Shown in pieces: positions 20,216 through 32,928 of a stretch of DNA of 64,000 nt (its first letter is position 1; each line of letters begins with the position of its first letter). The position numbers and the translations under genes are program-made. This stretch comes from Pseudomonas grandcourensis (GTDB taxonomy: Bacteria; Pseudomonadota; Gammaproteobacteria; Pseudomonadales; Pseudomonadaceae), in the NCBI RefSeq assembly GCF_039909015.1, contig NZ_CP150919.1, positions 2,456,501-2,520,500 of the forward strand, read 5' to 3'. The notes under the pieces are model-generated. The model was not told where the DNA came from, did not search any database, and saw nothing but the letters and a program-made list of their open reading frames with translations.

Positions 20216-20722
20216 TCAGGCGCGCTTGGGGAGCTTCCAGTTCGGGCGGATGAAGTGGCATGTGTAGCCATTCGGTATACGGTCGAGGTAATCCTGGTGC
20301 TCTGGTTCCGCTTCCCAAAAAGGCCCCGCCGGTTCGATTTCGGTGACTACTCGGCCTGGCCACAGGTGTGAAGCATCGACATCGGCAGCGGTGTCCTCGG
20401 CAATGTCGCGTTGCTGTTCGTTGAGGTAGTAGATCGCCGAACGATAGCTGGGGCCCAGGTCATTACCCTGACGGTTGGGCGTGCTGGGGTCGTGTATCTG
20501 GAAGAAGAACTCAAGGATCTGCCGGTAGCTGATCACGGCAGGGTCGAAGACGATCTCGATGGCTTCGGCGTGGTTGCCATGGTTGCGATAGGTGGCATTC
20601 GGCACATCGCCGCCGGAATAACCGACCCGCGTGTGCAGCACACCGGGATAGCGCCGCAGCAGATCCTGCATGCCCCAGAAGCAGCCGCCGGCGAGAATGG
20701 CGGTTTCGGTTTGACTGGTCAT
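20216..20722 (-). CDS. msrA: Peptide-methionine (S)-S-oxide reductase MsrA
   Basis: 168 residues of the MsrA family, which reduces Met-S-sulfoxide in proteins using thioredoxin. The catalytic motif GCFWG is at residues 13-17, with the nucleophile Cys14. Further conserved stretches are [24 protein letters not shown] and [20 protein letters not shown]. The C-terminus is short, with a single additional Cys in NGYTCHF. No signal peptide, so it is cytoplasmic. The protein matches the short MsrA class (~160-175 residues). It follows the divergent gap before the GGDEF/EAL gene and is transcribed towards multicopper oxidase copy 1, though a hairpin separates them. Confidence 0.95.
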   Translation of the reverse strand: MTSQTETAILAGGCFWGMQDLLRRYPGVLHTRVGYSGGDVPNATYRNHGNHAEAIEIVFDPAVISYRQILEFFFQIHDPSTPNRQGNDLGPSYRSAIYYLNEQQRDIAEDTAADVDASHLWPGRVVTEIEPAGPFWEAEPEHQDYLDRIPNGYTCHFIRPNWKLPKRA

Positions 20723-21381
20723 GGTCTGTCCTTCCTCTCGGAAACGTTGTGTATAGCCACTGTTATGAGGGCGGGTTGGCCGATTCCAAGGTTTCGCGCA
20801 AACAGAACTGGAATGACCGCTCCCGAAAGCTGCCGACCATCAAGGGCTGCTACCGACCTGGAGCGGTCGGCGAACAGAATAATGGCAAATTACTGGCTAT
20901 GCTTGGTCTGCTGTCGAAGCTGATCAGGCAGTCCGGCAGGCTGCGCGGAAATTGAAAGGAACAGAACATCCGGCAAAAGTGATTGCCGTCGTTCAGTTCT
21001 ACAATGGAGAGCGAGGAGAATCGTTACCTGAAACGATGATGTCAAACGCAACAAATGAAAATGATTTCGTTTTATCGCCGAAATGTTAAGAGACTGCTTC
21101 CGAGAGTAAAAAATTTCACCATGAAATTAGCATCGCCAAATGCATTGCTTAGAGTCGAATAGTTGGTTGGCGTGACACTTAAGACGTATAGCTTCGGTAG
21201 TTATTGCTTGTCTTGGGAGCTTCGCTCACGAAAACCAGCGTGAATCCGGAACAGAGAAAAAATTTGGCCAATGCTACGCGCGGTGTGTTCTCGGGTTCAG
21301 GTGTCGGCACAAAAGGTTAATTGGTTTCCGAATACCGCTTCTATTGGTCAATTTAGAAGGATTATGTTTGGAGATTGTGAA
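20723..21381. other. Long AT-rich leader upstream of the GGDEF/EAL gene
   Basis: About 660 bp with base composition clearly below the surroundings, especially 21000-21380. Only very short frames occur. It probably holds divergent promoters for msrA and the GGDEF/EAL gene and perhaps a long untranslated leader. No specific site could be assigned. Confidence 0.5.
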
Positions 21382-23892
21382 ATGGATTTTTTCAGGAATA
21401 AAAGCACCGCAAAGCAAGCCATACCCACCCGTTCAAATAAGCCGCGCTCGACCAAATGGCACCGCATGTACTTTTTTCTTGCGGGATTCGACGTGCTGGT
21501 TGTTGTGCTGAGCGTGCTATTGAATCACCTGATCGTCGATACCTATCACCGCTCCATCAAGGCAAACCAGTCGTGGGTCCAACAGCTGTCGAGCTATTCA
21601 ACGCTGGGCAGCCTGGCTTCCACAGTCAATGCGCCGGGCAATAATGTGTTCGATACACATAATGTTGAAGCCGAATCGCGGAACATGGATGAAGCCTTGC
21701 GCGCCTTCAACGAGCATTTGGCAATGGCCAAAAAACAGTTGGAAGTACGGATCGCCAATGAGGCTGAACACAGTGCAGATATACAAGCCTTTACCCTTGC
21801 ATTGAAGGATGAGGTGGGTGCGGTTGATGCCGCGATGGTCGAAATGGTGAACGAGGCCTTGCTGATTTTTTCCTACTTCAGGGAGGGGCAGTCGGATAAT
21901 GCCGGCCAACGCATGGCAACGATGGACAGGAAGTATGCCCTGTTGCTCGCCTCACTCAGTACCGTGCGGGATCGCGTTGGCCTGGTTCAAAGCAAGCTCC
22001 TGGGGGAGGAGCTTGAGTCGGTCGAAGAACTGCGCCGGGTCGAATACGCGATCATGGTGTTCGTGCTACTGATGGTCAGTGCGGCCGTTATCTACGGGGG
22101 CAAGATCAGGCGCGAAATGGAGTCGCAAGCAGCCGAAAGGGAAGGTTATCTGGCAGTGCTGCGCGAAAGCGAGAAGCAGGCCCGCCAGCAAGCATCGCTG
22201 CTGGACAAGGCCCAGGACGCCATTGTCGTTCACGGGATGGATAACCGCATCCTGTACTGGAACAAAAGTGCCGAGCGTCTCTACGGTCTGTCAAAGGAAG
22301 AGGCACTCGGCAAATCGGCACAGGAGTTGATCTACCAGGGTAGCGCCGCTTTCAATGCAGCCACTAACAGCCTGATAGAAACGGGTGACTGGGCGGACGA
22401 AGTGACACTTCGACGCCGGGATGGCTGCACCATCACGCTCGAAAGTCATCGAACCCTGGTGCGAGACGATGATGGCCAGCCGCAATCCGTTCTGTCGATC
22501 AATACTGACATCACCCACCGTAAGACCGCTGAGCAAGAGGTCCAGCGTTTGGCCTTCTACGATCAGTTGACCGGGCTGGCCAACAGGCGGCTCATGTTGG
22601 ACCGGTTACAGCATCTGCTGGCGGGCAGCTCCCGTAGCCTGAATACGAGCGCGATAATTCTCATTGACCTGGATAACTTCAAGGCACTGAACGACACGCT
22701 GGGGCATGACAGAGGCGACATGTTGCTGCAGCAAGTTGCTCTGCGCCTTTGCGGCTGCATACGCGAGAGCGACACCGTGGCTCGCCTGGGCGGAGACGAA
22801 TTCGTCGTCCTGCTGGATGGCCTTAATGAGAATCCTCCAGAAGCCGCTATCCAGGCCAAGGCTATTGGCGAAAAGATTCTCAACGCTCTGAACATTTCCT
22901 ACCAGTTGGATGGATATGAGCACCACAGCACCCCCAGCCTCGGCATTGCGCTGTTCCAGGGGCAGCTGAGCACAGTGGACGATATTATGAAGCGCGCTGA
23001 CCTGGCGATGTATCGCGCCAAGGCGGCGGGCCGCAATACCATGCGCTTCTTCGATCCGGAAATGCAGGCGGTTGCCACGGCACGCGCCAGACTGGAAGTA
23101 GACTTGCGCCAAGGCTTGCAGGACAACCAATTCCGTCTTCATTACCAGCCGCAGGTGAATAGTGAGGGCCGTATCATTGGCGTAGAGGCACTGATGAGAT
23201 GGCAGAATCCTGAGCGCGGAGTCGTGTTTCCAAGCGAGTTCATTCCATTGGCAGAGGAAACGGGGTTGATTCTGCCGTTAGGCCGTTGGGCGCTGCAGGC
23301 AGCCTGCACTCAGCTGGTTGCCTGGGCAAAGCATTCGGAAACCACCCGACTGGGTATGGCTGTGAATGTCAGCGCCCGCCAGTTTCACCATCCGGACTTC
23401 GTCGAGGAGGTACTGCAAGTACTGAGATACACGGGGGCCGATCCGAAGAAATTGAAACTGGAACTGACCGAAGGCCTGCTGATAGAGGATATGGAAGGTA
23501 CTGTTGCCAAAATGATCGAGTTGAAAGCGATCGGCATAGGCCTTTCGCTGGATGATTTCGGAACCGGCTACTCGTCACTGTCATACCTGAAGAGCCTTCC
23601 GCTGGATCAACTCAAGATCGACCAGTCCTTCATCAGAGATGTGCTGGTTGATCCCAGCGACGCCGCCATCGCCTGCGCGATTGTGAGCCTGAGCCAGATA
23701 TTGGGGCTTTCGGTGATTGCAGAAGGTGTGGAGACAGAAGCTCAGCGCACCTTTCTGTTCAAGCATGGCTGCCAGACCTACCAGGGCTTCCTGTTTTCCC
23801 CGCCACTGCCAGCCGAACAATTTGAGAAGTATGTTCACGAAAGATTTATGGCGAGCACTGATTTCCCACGGACCAAGTCTAAATCGCCATAA
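21382..23892 (+). CDS. Membrane PAS-GGDEF-EAL cyclic-di-GMP protein
   Basis: 836 residues. Order: membrane helix ~29-52, periplasmic helical sensor ~53-220, second helix ~222-240, PAS ~270-390, GGDEF ~400-565, EAL ~575-830. The cyclase motif GGDEF (near 470) is intact, with a likely inhibitory-site RESD five residues upstream. The phosphodiesterase motifs EALMRW (near 601), NVSARQF, DDFGTGYSSL, KIDQSFI and VIAEGVET are also intact. It could therefore make or break cyclic-di-GMP, and the net activity is not predictable from sequence. The ATG at 21382 has GGAG nine bases upstream; an in-frame start 111 bp earlier is less likely. AT-rich upstream DNA and no partner gene: a stand-alone unit. Confidence 0.92.
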   Translation: MDFFRNKSTAKQAIPTRSNKPRSTKWHRMYFFLAGFDVLVVVLSVLLNHLIVDTYHRSIKANQSWVQQLSSYSTLGSLASTVNAPGNNVFDTHNVEAESRNMDEALRAFNEHLAMAKKQLEVRIANEAEHSADIQAFTLALKDEVGAVDAAMVEMVNEALLIFSYFREGQSDNAGQRMATMDRKYALLLASLSTVRDRVGLVQSKLLGEELESVEELRRVEYAIMVFVLLMVSAAVIYGGKIRREMESQAAEREGYLAVLRESEKQARQQASLLDKAQDAIVVHGMDNRILYWNKSAERLYGLSKEEALGKSAQELIYQGSAAFNAATNSLIETGDWADEVTLRRRDGCTITLESHRTLVRDDDGQPQSVLSINTDITHRKTAEQEVQRLAFYDQLTGLANRRLMLDRLQHLLAGSSRSLNTSAIILIDLDNFKALNDTLGHDRGDMLLQQVALRLCGCIRESDTVARLGGDEFVVLLDGLNENPPEAAIQAKAIGEKILNALNISYQLDGYEHHSTPSLGIALFQGQLSTVDDIMKRADLAMYRAKAAGRNTMRFFDPEMQAVATARARLEVDLRQGLQDNQFRLHYQPQVNSEGRIIGVEALMRWQNPERGVVFPSEFIPLAEETGLILPLGRWALQAACTQLVAWAKHSETTRLGMAVNVSARQFHHPDFVEEVLQVLRYTGADPKKLKLELTEGLLIEDMEGTVAKMIELKAIGIGLSLDDFGTGYSSLSYLKSLPLDQLKIDQSFIRDVLVDPSDAAIACAIVSLSQILGLSVIAEGVETEAQRTFLFKHGCQTYQGFLFSPPLPAEQFEKYVHERFMASTDFPRTKSKSP

Positions 23893-24043
23893 CTTCGCAG
23901 GTGCCTGGGAACGTCCGCTTTCGGCTGTGGATTCAACCCAATGCGGACGATGAGAGGTCGACTCAAATGTGGCTCGCACCCGCAACTGCCGGAGGTAGCC
24001 TCGAACAGCTAGTAGGAGCGCGCCTTCTTGCCCACCTGAGGAT

Positions 24044-24181
24044 CTAGCCGCGTAGTGCTGTCATCAGGACTTGTACCAACTGACCACCTTCGGGCGTAGC
24101 CCAGCTTCCTGCGAGCTCCGCGATCAACTGATTGGAGGGCAAAAAAAACTGCTCAATGGCGGGCTTCGTAATCGGCTGTTC
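24044..24181 (-). other. Open 45-codon extension after the zinc-ribbon stop codon
   Basis: Immediately after the TAG of the zinc-ribbon gene, the same frame continues for 45 sense codons to a second TAG. It encodes a protein-like segment (QFFLPSNQLIAELAGSWA, then TPEGGQLVQVLMTALRG). There is no start codon or ribosome site of its own. It may be the tail of a lost gene or a former longer C-terminus. Confidence 0.3.
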
Positions 24182-24562
24182 CTATGGCAGGCGGCCCAGA
24201 CTCTTGCGCAATTCGACCTCCAGCTTTCGACAAGCTTCTGCGATAACGTTTTTCCCGACTGCCGGGCCGGAGTAGCTGTTTACTTCCTCAAGGCATCGTT
24301 CCACCGCCTCTCGGGCCTGCGTTCTTTCCTTGCCTTGCGATGTGTTGCTGACATAAAAGCCGAAAGCCAGGTACAGCGTAATGGCGATAATGATTCCGAC
24401 GACGATCTTGCTGTCCAGGCCCATTCTCTTTTCTGGCGGTAGTGCCCACCCAGGCGGGATTCGTATTTTTTGCCTGAGGTCAGATTGGCAGTGTTTGCAT
24501 AAGATGGCTTCAGCCATGATGACTTCCGCGCAATAGGGGCAACTCTTTTTTCCAGCCTCCAC
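24182..24562 (-). CDS. Zinc-ribbon single-pass membrane protein
   Basis: 126 residues from a GTG start that has AAAGGAG eight bases upstream; an in-frame ATG at 24598 has no such site. The N-terminus is a rubredoxin-like/zinc-ribbon module with CPYC and CKHC pairs (first ~25 residues). Next come a short basic stretch, one membrane helix (SKIVVGIIIAITLYLAFGFY) and a ~55-residue external tail with two further cysteines. Proteins of this zinc_ribbon_2 plus TM layout are common and mostly uncharacterised. A 45-codon open stretch follows its TAG stop in the same frame. Confidence 0.75.
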   Translation of the reverse strand: MEAGKKSCPYCAEVIMAEAILCKHCQSDLRQKIRIPPGWALPPEKRMGLDSKIVVGIIIAITLYLAFGFYVSNTSQGKERTQAREAVERCLEEVNSYSGPAVGKNVIAEACRKLEVELRKSLGRLP

Positions 24563-24680
24563 AGATGAAACTCCTTTTTCAAAACAGGATTCTATCATTG
24601 GGCCTGGGGGGCGTAGAGGGACGCGTCGCTGGGAATGTGTTGTGAGTGACTAAACCCGCTGCATGCAGCGCAAACAAAGC

Positions 24681-24710
24681 GGGTGCCTGATCAGGCACCC
24701 GTTTTTGTTT
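24681..24710. terminator. Palindromic terminator
   Basis: Perfect palindrome GGGTGCCTGATCAGGCACCC followed by GTTTTTGTTT on the plus strand and, less strongly, GCTTTGTTT on the minus strand. It is adjacent to the stop of the 90-residue minus-strand gene. The better T-run points along the plus strand, where no gene is evident. Confidence 0.7.
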
Positions 24711-24981
24711 ATTCCGATGCTTGTGCTCGCAAGCGTCGGCCGATCACATCCATCAAATCGCAGCCATCGCGCAACGGAATGACCAGCAACCTGGAAAAGT
24801 CCTCCAGCACTACCGTGTCGCAACCGAGTTCGGAACGATAGGCGATGTTTTCCAGCACCTGCGTGACTGTCCGGATACGGTAGTCGGCCATGGCTTGCAG
24901 GACGTCGAGCGGGGCTTGGGTGTCGATGAGCAGGGAGGCCGGAACCAGGTCGATTCCGGTGAGGGGCATATATCGATTCAT
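24709..24981 (-). CDS. Hypothetical protein, 90 residues
   Basis: A soluble protein with no signal peptide. It reads as alternating helix and strand (PLDVLQAMADYRIRTVTQVL, LGCDTVVLEDFSRLLVIPLR, DGCDLMDVIGRRL). The repeated hydrophobic pattern fits a small folded domain, but the family is not recognised. Small Pseudomonas proteins of similar length and composition occur as orphan genes. It has a weak AGAGATC site before the ATG and a palindromic terminator at its end. Confidence 0.65.
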   Translation of the reverse strand: MNRYMPLTGIDLVPASLLIDTQAPLDVLQAMADYRIRTVTQVLENIAYRSELGCDTVVLEDFSRLLVIPLRDGCDLMDVIGRRLRAQASE

Positions 24982-25277
24982 ATTGAATGATCTCTGTTTG
25001 ATGGGCTCAAGGCCGTCAATTGGTCATTCTCTGTGTTCAGGTCGCCAAACCCGGCCGCCATTCTGGGCGACGGCGCCGACTATAAGCCGCATGAAATCAG
25101 CGCGGGAAGGTGAGGGTTTCCGAGCTTCATGTAGGACCCGCGACGATGAAACTTCAGACCTTTCACATAACGTCGCTGGAAATATAAACACAGACCTGAG
25201 ATGTTCACGGCCCCTTGGATTCAGCCACCCACGCTATCCTTACTCATCGCTCACGCCGTCGAGATGGACCTTCCCGA

Positions 25278-26636
25278 ATGCAAACCCCGAACCTCCAACG
25301 CCCCCTCTGGAAAACCTACCTGTTTTTCCTCGCCCCGATGGTCCTGTCGAATTTCCTGCAATCCATGTCCGGCACGGTCAACAGCATCTACATCGGCCAG
25401 ATGCTCGGCACTCAGGCCCTGGCGGCGGTGTCGGGGATGTTCCCCATCGTGTTTTTCTTCATCGCCCTGGTGATCGGCCTTGGCGCTGGCGCGGGGGTGT
25501 TGATCGGGCAGGCGTGGGGGGCGCGGGAGACGCATCTGGTGAAGGCGATCGCCGGGGCGACGGTGTTGCTGGGGGTGTTGATCGGGTTGGTGGCGGCGGT
25601 GGTGGGGAGTGTGTTTGCGCGGTCGGCGCTGGTGGGGTTGGGGACGCCGGCGGATGTGCTGGACGATGCGGTGGCGTATGCCCATGTGATGTTGTGGATC
25701 ATGCCGTCGCTGTTGGTGTTTGTGTTGTTCACGCAGTTGCTGCGCGGGGTCAGCGATACCTTGTCGCCGTTGTTGGCGCTGGTGGTGTCGACCTGTGTGG
25801 GGCTCGCGCTGACGCCGGCGTTGATTCGCGGGTGGTTGGGTTTTGCGCCGATGGGGATTCAGAGCGCGGCGATTGCCGGGCTGGTGGGTAACCTGGTGGC
25901 GATGGGGCTGTTGGCGTGGCGCTTGATTGGCAAGGGCCATCCGTTGGCGCCGGACCGTGAGTTTTTTGCGGCGATGAAGCTGGACATGGCGATTCTCGGC
26001 AAGGTGCTGCGCATCGGTTTGCCCACCGGGTTGCAGATGGTGGTGTTGTCGCTGTCGGAGTTGGTGATTCTGGCGCTGGTGAACCAGCACGGGTCCCAGG
26101 CGACGGCGGCGTATGGCGCGGTGACGCAGATCGTCAATTACGTGCAATTCCCGGCGTTGTCGATTGCGATCACGGCGTCGATCCTCGGGGCGCAGGCGAT
26201 CGGGGCGGGGCGCATCGAGCGCATCGGGCCGATCCTGAAGACCGGGCTGATGATCAACGTGTGTTTGACCGGTGGCCTGGTGGTGCTCGGGTACTTGTTG
26301 TCGAGCTGGTTGCTGGCGTCGTTCCTCACTGAAGAGGCGACACTCAACATGGCCCAGCACCTGTTGCACATCATGCTCTGGAGCCTGTTGGTGTTTGGCT
26401 TCCAGGCGATTATCGGCGGGATCATGCGCGCCAGCGGCACGGTGATGGTGCCGGTGGCGATTTCCATTGTCTGCGTGGTGGGGATTCAGTTGCCGGCAGC
26501 GTATCTGCTGGATGCGAAGTTCGGGCTGCAGGGGGTGTGGATGGCGTTTCCGGTGGCGTATCTGGGGATGCTGGTGTTGCAGACGCTGTATTACAAACTG
26601 GTGTGGCAACATCAGAAGATTGAGCGGTTGGTGTAG
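25278..26636 (+). CDS. MATE-family efflux transporter
   Basis: 452 residues with 12 predicted helices, the usual MATE size. Typical segments are LAPMVLSNFLQSMSGTVNSI, FFIALVIGLGAGAGVLIGQA in the first half and RIGLPTGLQMVVLSLSELV in the mirrored second half. It exports cationic drugs or metabolites by H+ or Na+ antiport at the inner membrane. The ATG at 25278 fits the family N-terminus; an in-frame start 63 bp upstream is unlikely. Codon use is strongly biased to GC with G-rich third positions. No neighbour points to a substrate. Confidence 0.93.
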   Translation: MQTPNLQRPLWKTYLFFLAPMVLSNFLQSMSGTVNSIYIGQMLGTQALAAVSGMFPIVFFFIALVIGLGAGAGVLIGQAWGARETHLVKAIAGATVLLGVLIGLVAAVVGSVFARSALVGLGTPADVLDDAVAYAHVMLWIMPSLLVFVLFTQLLRGVSDTLSPLLALVVSTCVGLALTPALIRGWLGFAPMGIQSAAIAGLVGNLVAMGLLAWRLIGKGHPLAPDREFFAAMKLDMAILGKVLRIGLPTGLQMVVLSLSELVILALVNQHGSQATAAYGAVTQIVNYVQFPALSIAITASILGAQAIGAGRIERIGPILKTGLMINVCLTGGLVVLGYLLSSWLLASFLTEEATLNMAQHLLHIMLWSLLVFGFQAIIGGIMRASGTVMVPVAISIVCVVGIQLPAAYLLDAKFGLQGVWMAFPVAYLGMLVLQTLYYKLVWQHQKIERLV

Positions 26637-26655
26637 TTGGTTTTTTTGATTGCCT

Positions 26656-26734
26656 GTTCGCGATAGCGGTGCTTCAGTGGTGTTGATGTTGACTGTACTG
26701 ACGTCTTCGCGGGCAAGCCCGCTCCCACAGGGAC
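26656..26734. repeat. REP element(s)
   Basis: One full REP unit (TTCGCGGGCAAGCCCGCTCC, 26705-26733) and a partial TTCGCGATAGCGG unit about 45 bp earlier, between the MATE and phosphoribosyltransferase genes. Confidence 0.75.
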
Positions 26735-26830
26735 GGTGGTGTTTGTAGTCTTGTGCACACTGAGAATCAGGCACTTCATCAGTGGGAGCAGGACTCACCG
26801 ACAGGCGCGATCGCCTGGGGAGGTTTTCAT

Positions 26831-27502
26831 ATGAACCCCTTGTCCCATACCATCCTGCAAGACCGGCCGGCAGCCGGGCGGCGTTTGGTTGAGCCGTTGC
26901 TGCCTTACGCCAATCGTTCCGACGTCATTGTTCTGGCCTTGCCCCGTGGCGGCGTGCCGGTGGCTTATGCGGTGGCCACGGCGCTGAAGGTTCGCCTGGA
27001 CCTGATGCTGGTGCGCAAGCTCGGCGTGCCGTCCCATCAGGAGTACGCCATGGGCGCGATTGCCAGCGGCGGTATCCGGATTCGTAATGAAGAGGCGCTG
27101 CGGGTGCATCCGATTGCCAAGGCTGCATTCGACGCCGTGGTCGAACGGGAAAGCCGCGAGCTGTTGCGCCGCGAACAGGTCTACCGCGGCACGCGGCCGG
27201 CGGTGCAGCTCAAGGATCAGGTGGTGATCCTGATCGACGACGGCCTGGCCACCGGCGCTTCGATGAGGGCGGCGATCCAGGCGCTGCGGGCGCAGGCACC
27301 AGCACGCATTGTGGTGGCGGTGCCGGTGGCGCCGATCGAAACGGTGGAGGCGCTGCGCAGCGAGGTGGATGAGTTGATCTGTCCGCTGATGCCCGAGTGG
27401 TTCACCTCGATTGGCCATTGGTACATGGATTTTTCCCAGACCTCGGATGCCGAAGTGATCGAGCTGTTGCAGCGGGCGTGGCAACGCGGGGAGTGCGGGT
27501 AG
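26831..27502 (+). CDS. Phosphoribosyltransferase-fold protein
   Basis: 223 residues of the type I PRTase fold. The PRPP-binding loop is visible as VILIDDGLATGASM (near residue 135-148), and an earlier LALPRGGVPVAYAVA matches the pyrophosphate loop. Many such stand-alone proteins have no known substrate and are found near stress genes. The ATG at 26831 has GGGGAGG upstream; a longer frame begins in the REP region and is rejected. Base-specific residues are not distinctive enough to name a nucleobase. Confidence 0.85.
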   Translation: MNPLSHTILQDRPAAGRRLVEPLLPYANRSDVIVLALPRGGVPVAYAVATALKVRLDLMLVRKLGVPSHQEYAMGAIASGGIRIRNEEALRVHPIAKAAFDAVVERESRELLRREQVYRGTRPAVQLKDQVVILIDDGLATGASMRAAIQALRAQAPARIVVAVPVAPIETVEALRSEVDELICPLMPEWFTSIGHWYMDFSQTSDAEVIELLQRAWQRGECG

Positions 27503-27637
27503 CGCACGGCCATCGGCAGGTGGTCGAAAATCAACGGGTGAGGTGGAATAAACGCCGGTTGTTTGCTTTAGTCCATCTGATGCCACCCGACCTGTGCGGC
27601 ACGCCAACTCAAGACGGGAGCCCTCCCGGAGAGTGCC

Positions 27638-28207
27638 ATGAACCTTCGATCCGCGCGTTGCGTCGCTCTGGCCGGCACGTTGGTGTTCGGCCCGGTGCCG
27701 TTTGCGCAAGCCGTGGAATACAAGGATGTGAACGCCAAGGCCAGCACCCTGAGTTTCACCTATCAGCAGATGGGGTCGAGAGCCTACGGCACCTTTGGCA
27801 AGTTCAAGGCCAAACTCGACTTCGACACCGATAACCCTGGCGCCGCCCATGCCGCGCTGACCATCGAACTGAACAGCATCGACGCCGGCAGCAGCGACGC
27901 CAACACCGAACTGCAAAAACCGGCGTGGTTCGACACCGCGACTTATCCGGAGGCGACCTTCGAGTCGACGTCCATCAAGGCCTTGGGCAATAACCGCTAC
28001 ACCATCACCGGCAAGCTTTCCCTGAGGGGGCTCACTCGGGAAGTGAGTGTGCCGGTGCAGCTCAGATCGGAGAGCGCCATCGGCATCTTCGAGGGCCAAC
28101 TGGTGCTCAAGCGTGACGACTTCAAGATCGGCGAGGGCGAGTGGGCGGACAGTGTGGTCTCCAACGAGATCAAAATCCGCTTCCGGATGGTGGCGCCGCA
28201 GCGGTGA
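27638..28207 (+). CDS. YceI-family periplasmic lipid-binding-like protein
   Basis: 189 residues: a Sec signal peptide (CVALAGTLVFGPVPFAQA) and one YceI beta-barrel (ASTLSFTYQQMGSRAYGTFG, the long hydrophobic-ligand fold that binds isoprenoids such as polyprenyls). Conserved-looking blocks are SIDAGSSDANTELQKPAWFD and GLTREVSVPVQL. GGAG lies before the ATG. It converges on multicopper oxidase copy 2, sharing the terminator region. A decayed partial copy lies at 16193-16339 next to oxidase copy 1, so the two genes were duplicated together. This is the intact paralogue. Confidence 0.92.
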   Translation: MNLRSARCVALAGTLVFGPVPFAQAVEYKDVNAKASTLSFTYQQMGSRAYGTFGKFKAKLDFDTDNPGAAHAALTIELNSIDAGSSDANTELQKPAWFDTATYPEATFESTSIKALGNNRYTITGKLSLRGLTREVSVPVQLRSESAIGIFEGQLVLKRDDFKIGEGEWADSVVSNEIKIRFRMVAPQR

Positions 28208-28277
28208 CTGCCAGGCACTTTGCCGATAGAACCGATAGTCAACAAACCCAACCTCGGTCCCACCGTACGCCGCACAA

Positions 28278-28315
28278 AAGAAAAACGCCCGATCCACATT
28301 GCATGGACCGGGCGT
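28278..28315 (-). terminator. Terminator of multicopper oxidase copy 2
   Basis: Same stem-loop and T-run as after copy 1 (CGCCCGGTCCA arm, TTTTTCTTTT tail on the minus strand), 14 nt past the stop. Confidence 0.88.
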
Positions 28316-28328
28316 CGATCAATCCGCT

Positions 28329-31721
<3,393 letters not shown>

Positions 31722-31987
31722 GTTGTTCCCCTCGGGGCGCGCCGGTGTGGCTGACGTTCGTCATTCGCTCGGTGCAAGAGGTGCGCCAATCGAGGGGGGT
31801 AAAAAAATTTGTTTGATATCAATAAGCTGGCTGATCGGACTTTAGTCGTAGTGGCACAGTGGGTGGGAATCCTCAGAGTTGGGGGCCTTCACCCATCCAT
31901 TCCCCCCCACTCACACCACGGACCGCTCTGATAATTGCCAGGCGCGCTATGATAGGCGGCCCTTGCCTCCCGGAGCCTGTCACCGCA

Positions 31988-32710
31988 ATGCCCCTGATCA
32001 GCCACTTCAAGACCCCGTGCCCCGAGCACATCAATAGCCAGATCCTGCAGATGGTGGTCGACAACCTGACCGACATCAGCATGGTCGCGATCCCGCCCAG
32101 CAACCTGCTGTACAACCTCTATCAATACGCGATCGGCTATGAGGTGCACCTGTATCTGGAGGCGTTGAACGGTGAAAAGGGCATTGCCGTGGAGTTGATT
32201 GTCTCCACCGACGAAGACGACCCGCAAAAGGTGACTGGCTTTGTGCTGTACCTGCCGGTGCAGGACGACCCCGACGCCTGTGGCGTGGCCTATATGGCAG
32301 TGCAGGCCGAGTTTCGGCGCCAGGGCGTGGCCCGGCGGATGCTGCGGGAAATGGTCGGCCGCTATCCCCATGCCGAACTGACCTGCGCGGTGGCCAAGGT
32401 GCCGTATTTCGAGGCGATGGGTTTTCAAGTGGTGGGCGTGCGTGCGACCCAGGTATTGATGAACACCCGCGACCACGCCACCGATGGCTTGATGGCGCTG
32501 CTGGATGTGGCGTCGATCTACAGCTCGCTGGAAGTGCGGCAGATTCATACCTACCTGCTGCAAAAGCATGGCAAGCGGGCCATGACCGACGCGGAAAAAC
32601 AGCGCGACCGGCATCTGGACCAGTTGACGCGCAAGGCTCAGGAGTTTGTGCGGGGGCGGCTCGGAAAAGATGCCGTACCCGCCAGCGGACCTCGATTGCG
32701 CTTGGTCTGA
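31988..32710 (+). CDS. GNAT-family acetyltransferase
   Basis: 240 residues. A GNAT core is visible: beta strands up to GVAYMAVQAEF, then the acetyl-CoA-binding RRQGVARRML (Q/RxxGxG/A motif) near residue 113, followed by PYFEAMGFQVVGV. The N-terminal ~60 residues and the basic C-terminal helix (QRDRHLDQLTRKAQEF) are extensions of unknown role. Cytoplasmic, substrate unknown. The ATG at 31988 was chosen by the fit of the opening MPLISHFK; a longer frame extends through a non-coding stretch. It stands alone between oxidase copy 2 and a convergent peptidase gene. Confidence 0.85.
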   Translation: MPLISHFKTPCPEHINSQILQMVVDNLTDISMVAIPPSNLLYNLYQYAIGYEVHLYLEALNGEKGIAVELIVSTDEDDPQKVTGFVLYLPVQDDPDACGVAYMAVQAEFRRQGVARRMLREMVGRYPHAELTCAVAKVPYFEAMGFQVVGVRATQVLMNTRDHATDGLMALLDVASIYSSLEVRQIHTYLLQKHGKRAMTDAEKQRDRHLDQLTRKAQEFVRGRLGKDAVPASGPRLRLV

Positions 32711-32757
32711 CCGCACTCTCCCAGCCACCACAATGAATAGTGTTGTTTTTCAGAGGT

Positions 32758-32780
32758 AAAAAAAGAGCCTCAAAGCTCTT
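32758..32780 (-). terminator. Likely terminator downstream of the P1 peptidase gene
   Basis: Read on the minus strand: AAGAGC / GCTCTT stem with 6-nt loop followed by seven T. The stem is short, so it is weak. It is about 150 nt past the peptidase stop. Confidence 0.5.
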
Positions 32781-32928
32781 GATGGGGAGGAAGTGGAGCC
32801 GTGAGGCTCAAGATGCGCATGAAGCAGGCGGTGAGCTTGGTAGTGGTTCAGTTCACTCACCACCTACGCAGCGGCCTGCACAAGCAAGCGGCTGCGTAAG
32901 TTCATCCTAAAAAGACCTAGTGTTTTAC

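Noticed and set aside
25251..26798. 515-codon minus-strand frame opposite the MATE gene
   Set aside because: Arg/His/Gln-rich with no hydrophobic core; it exists because the MATE gene uses few codons that give stops on the other strand.
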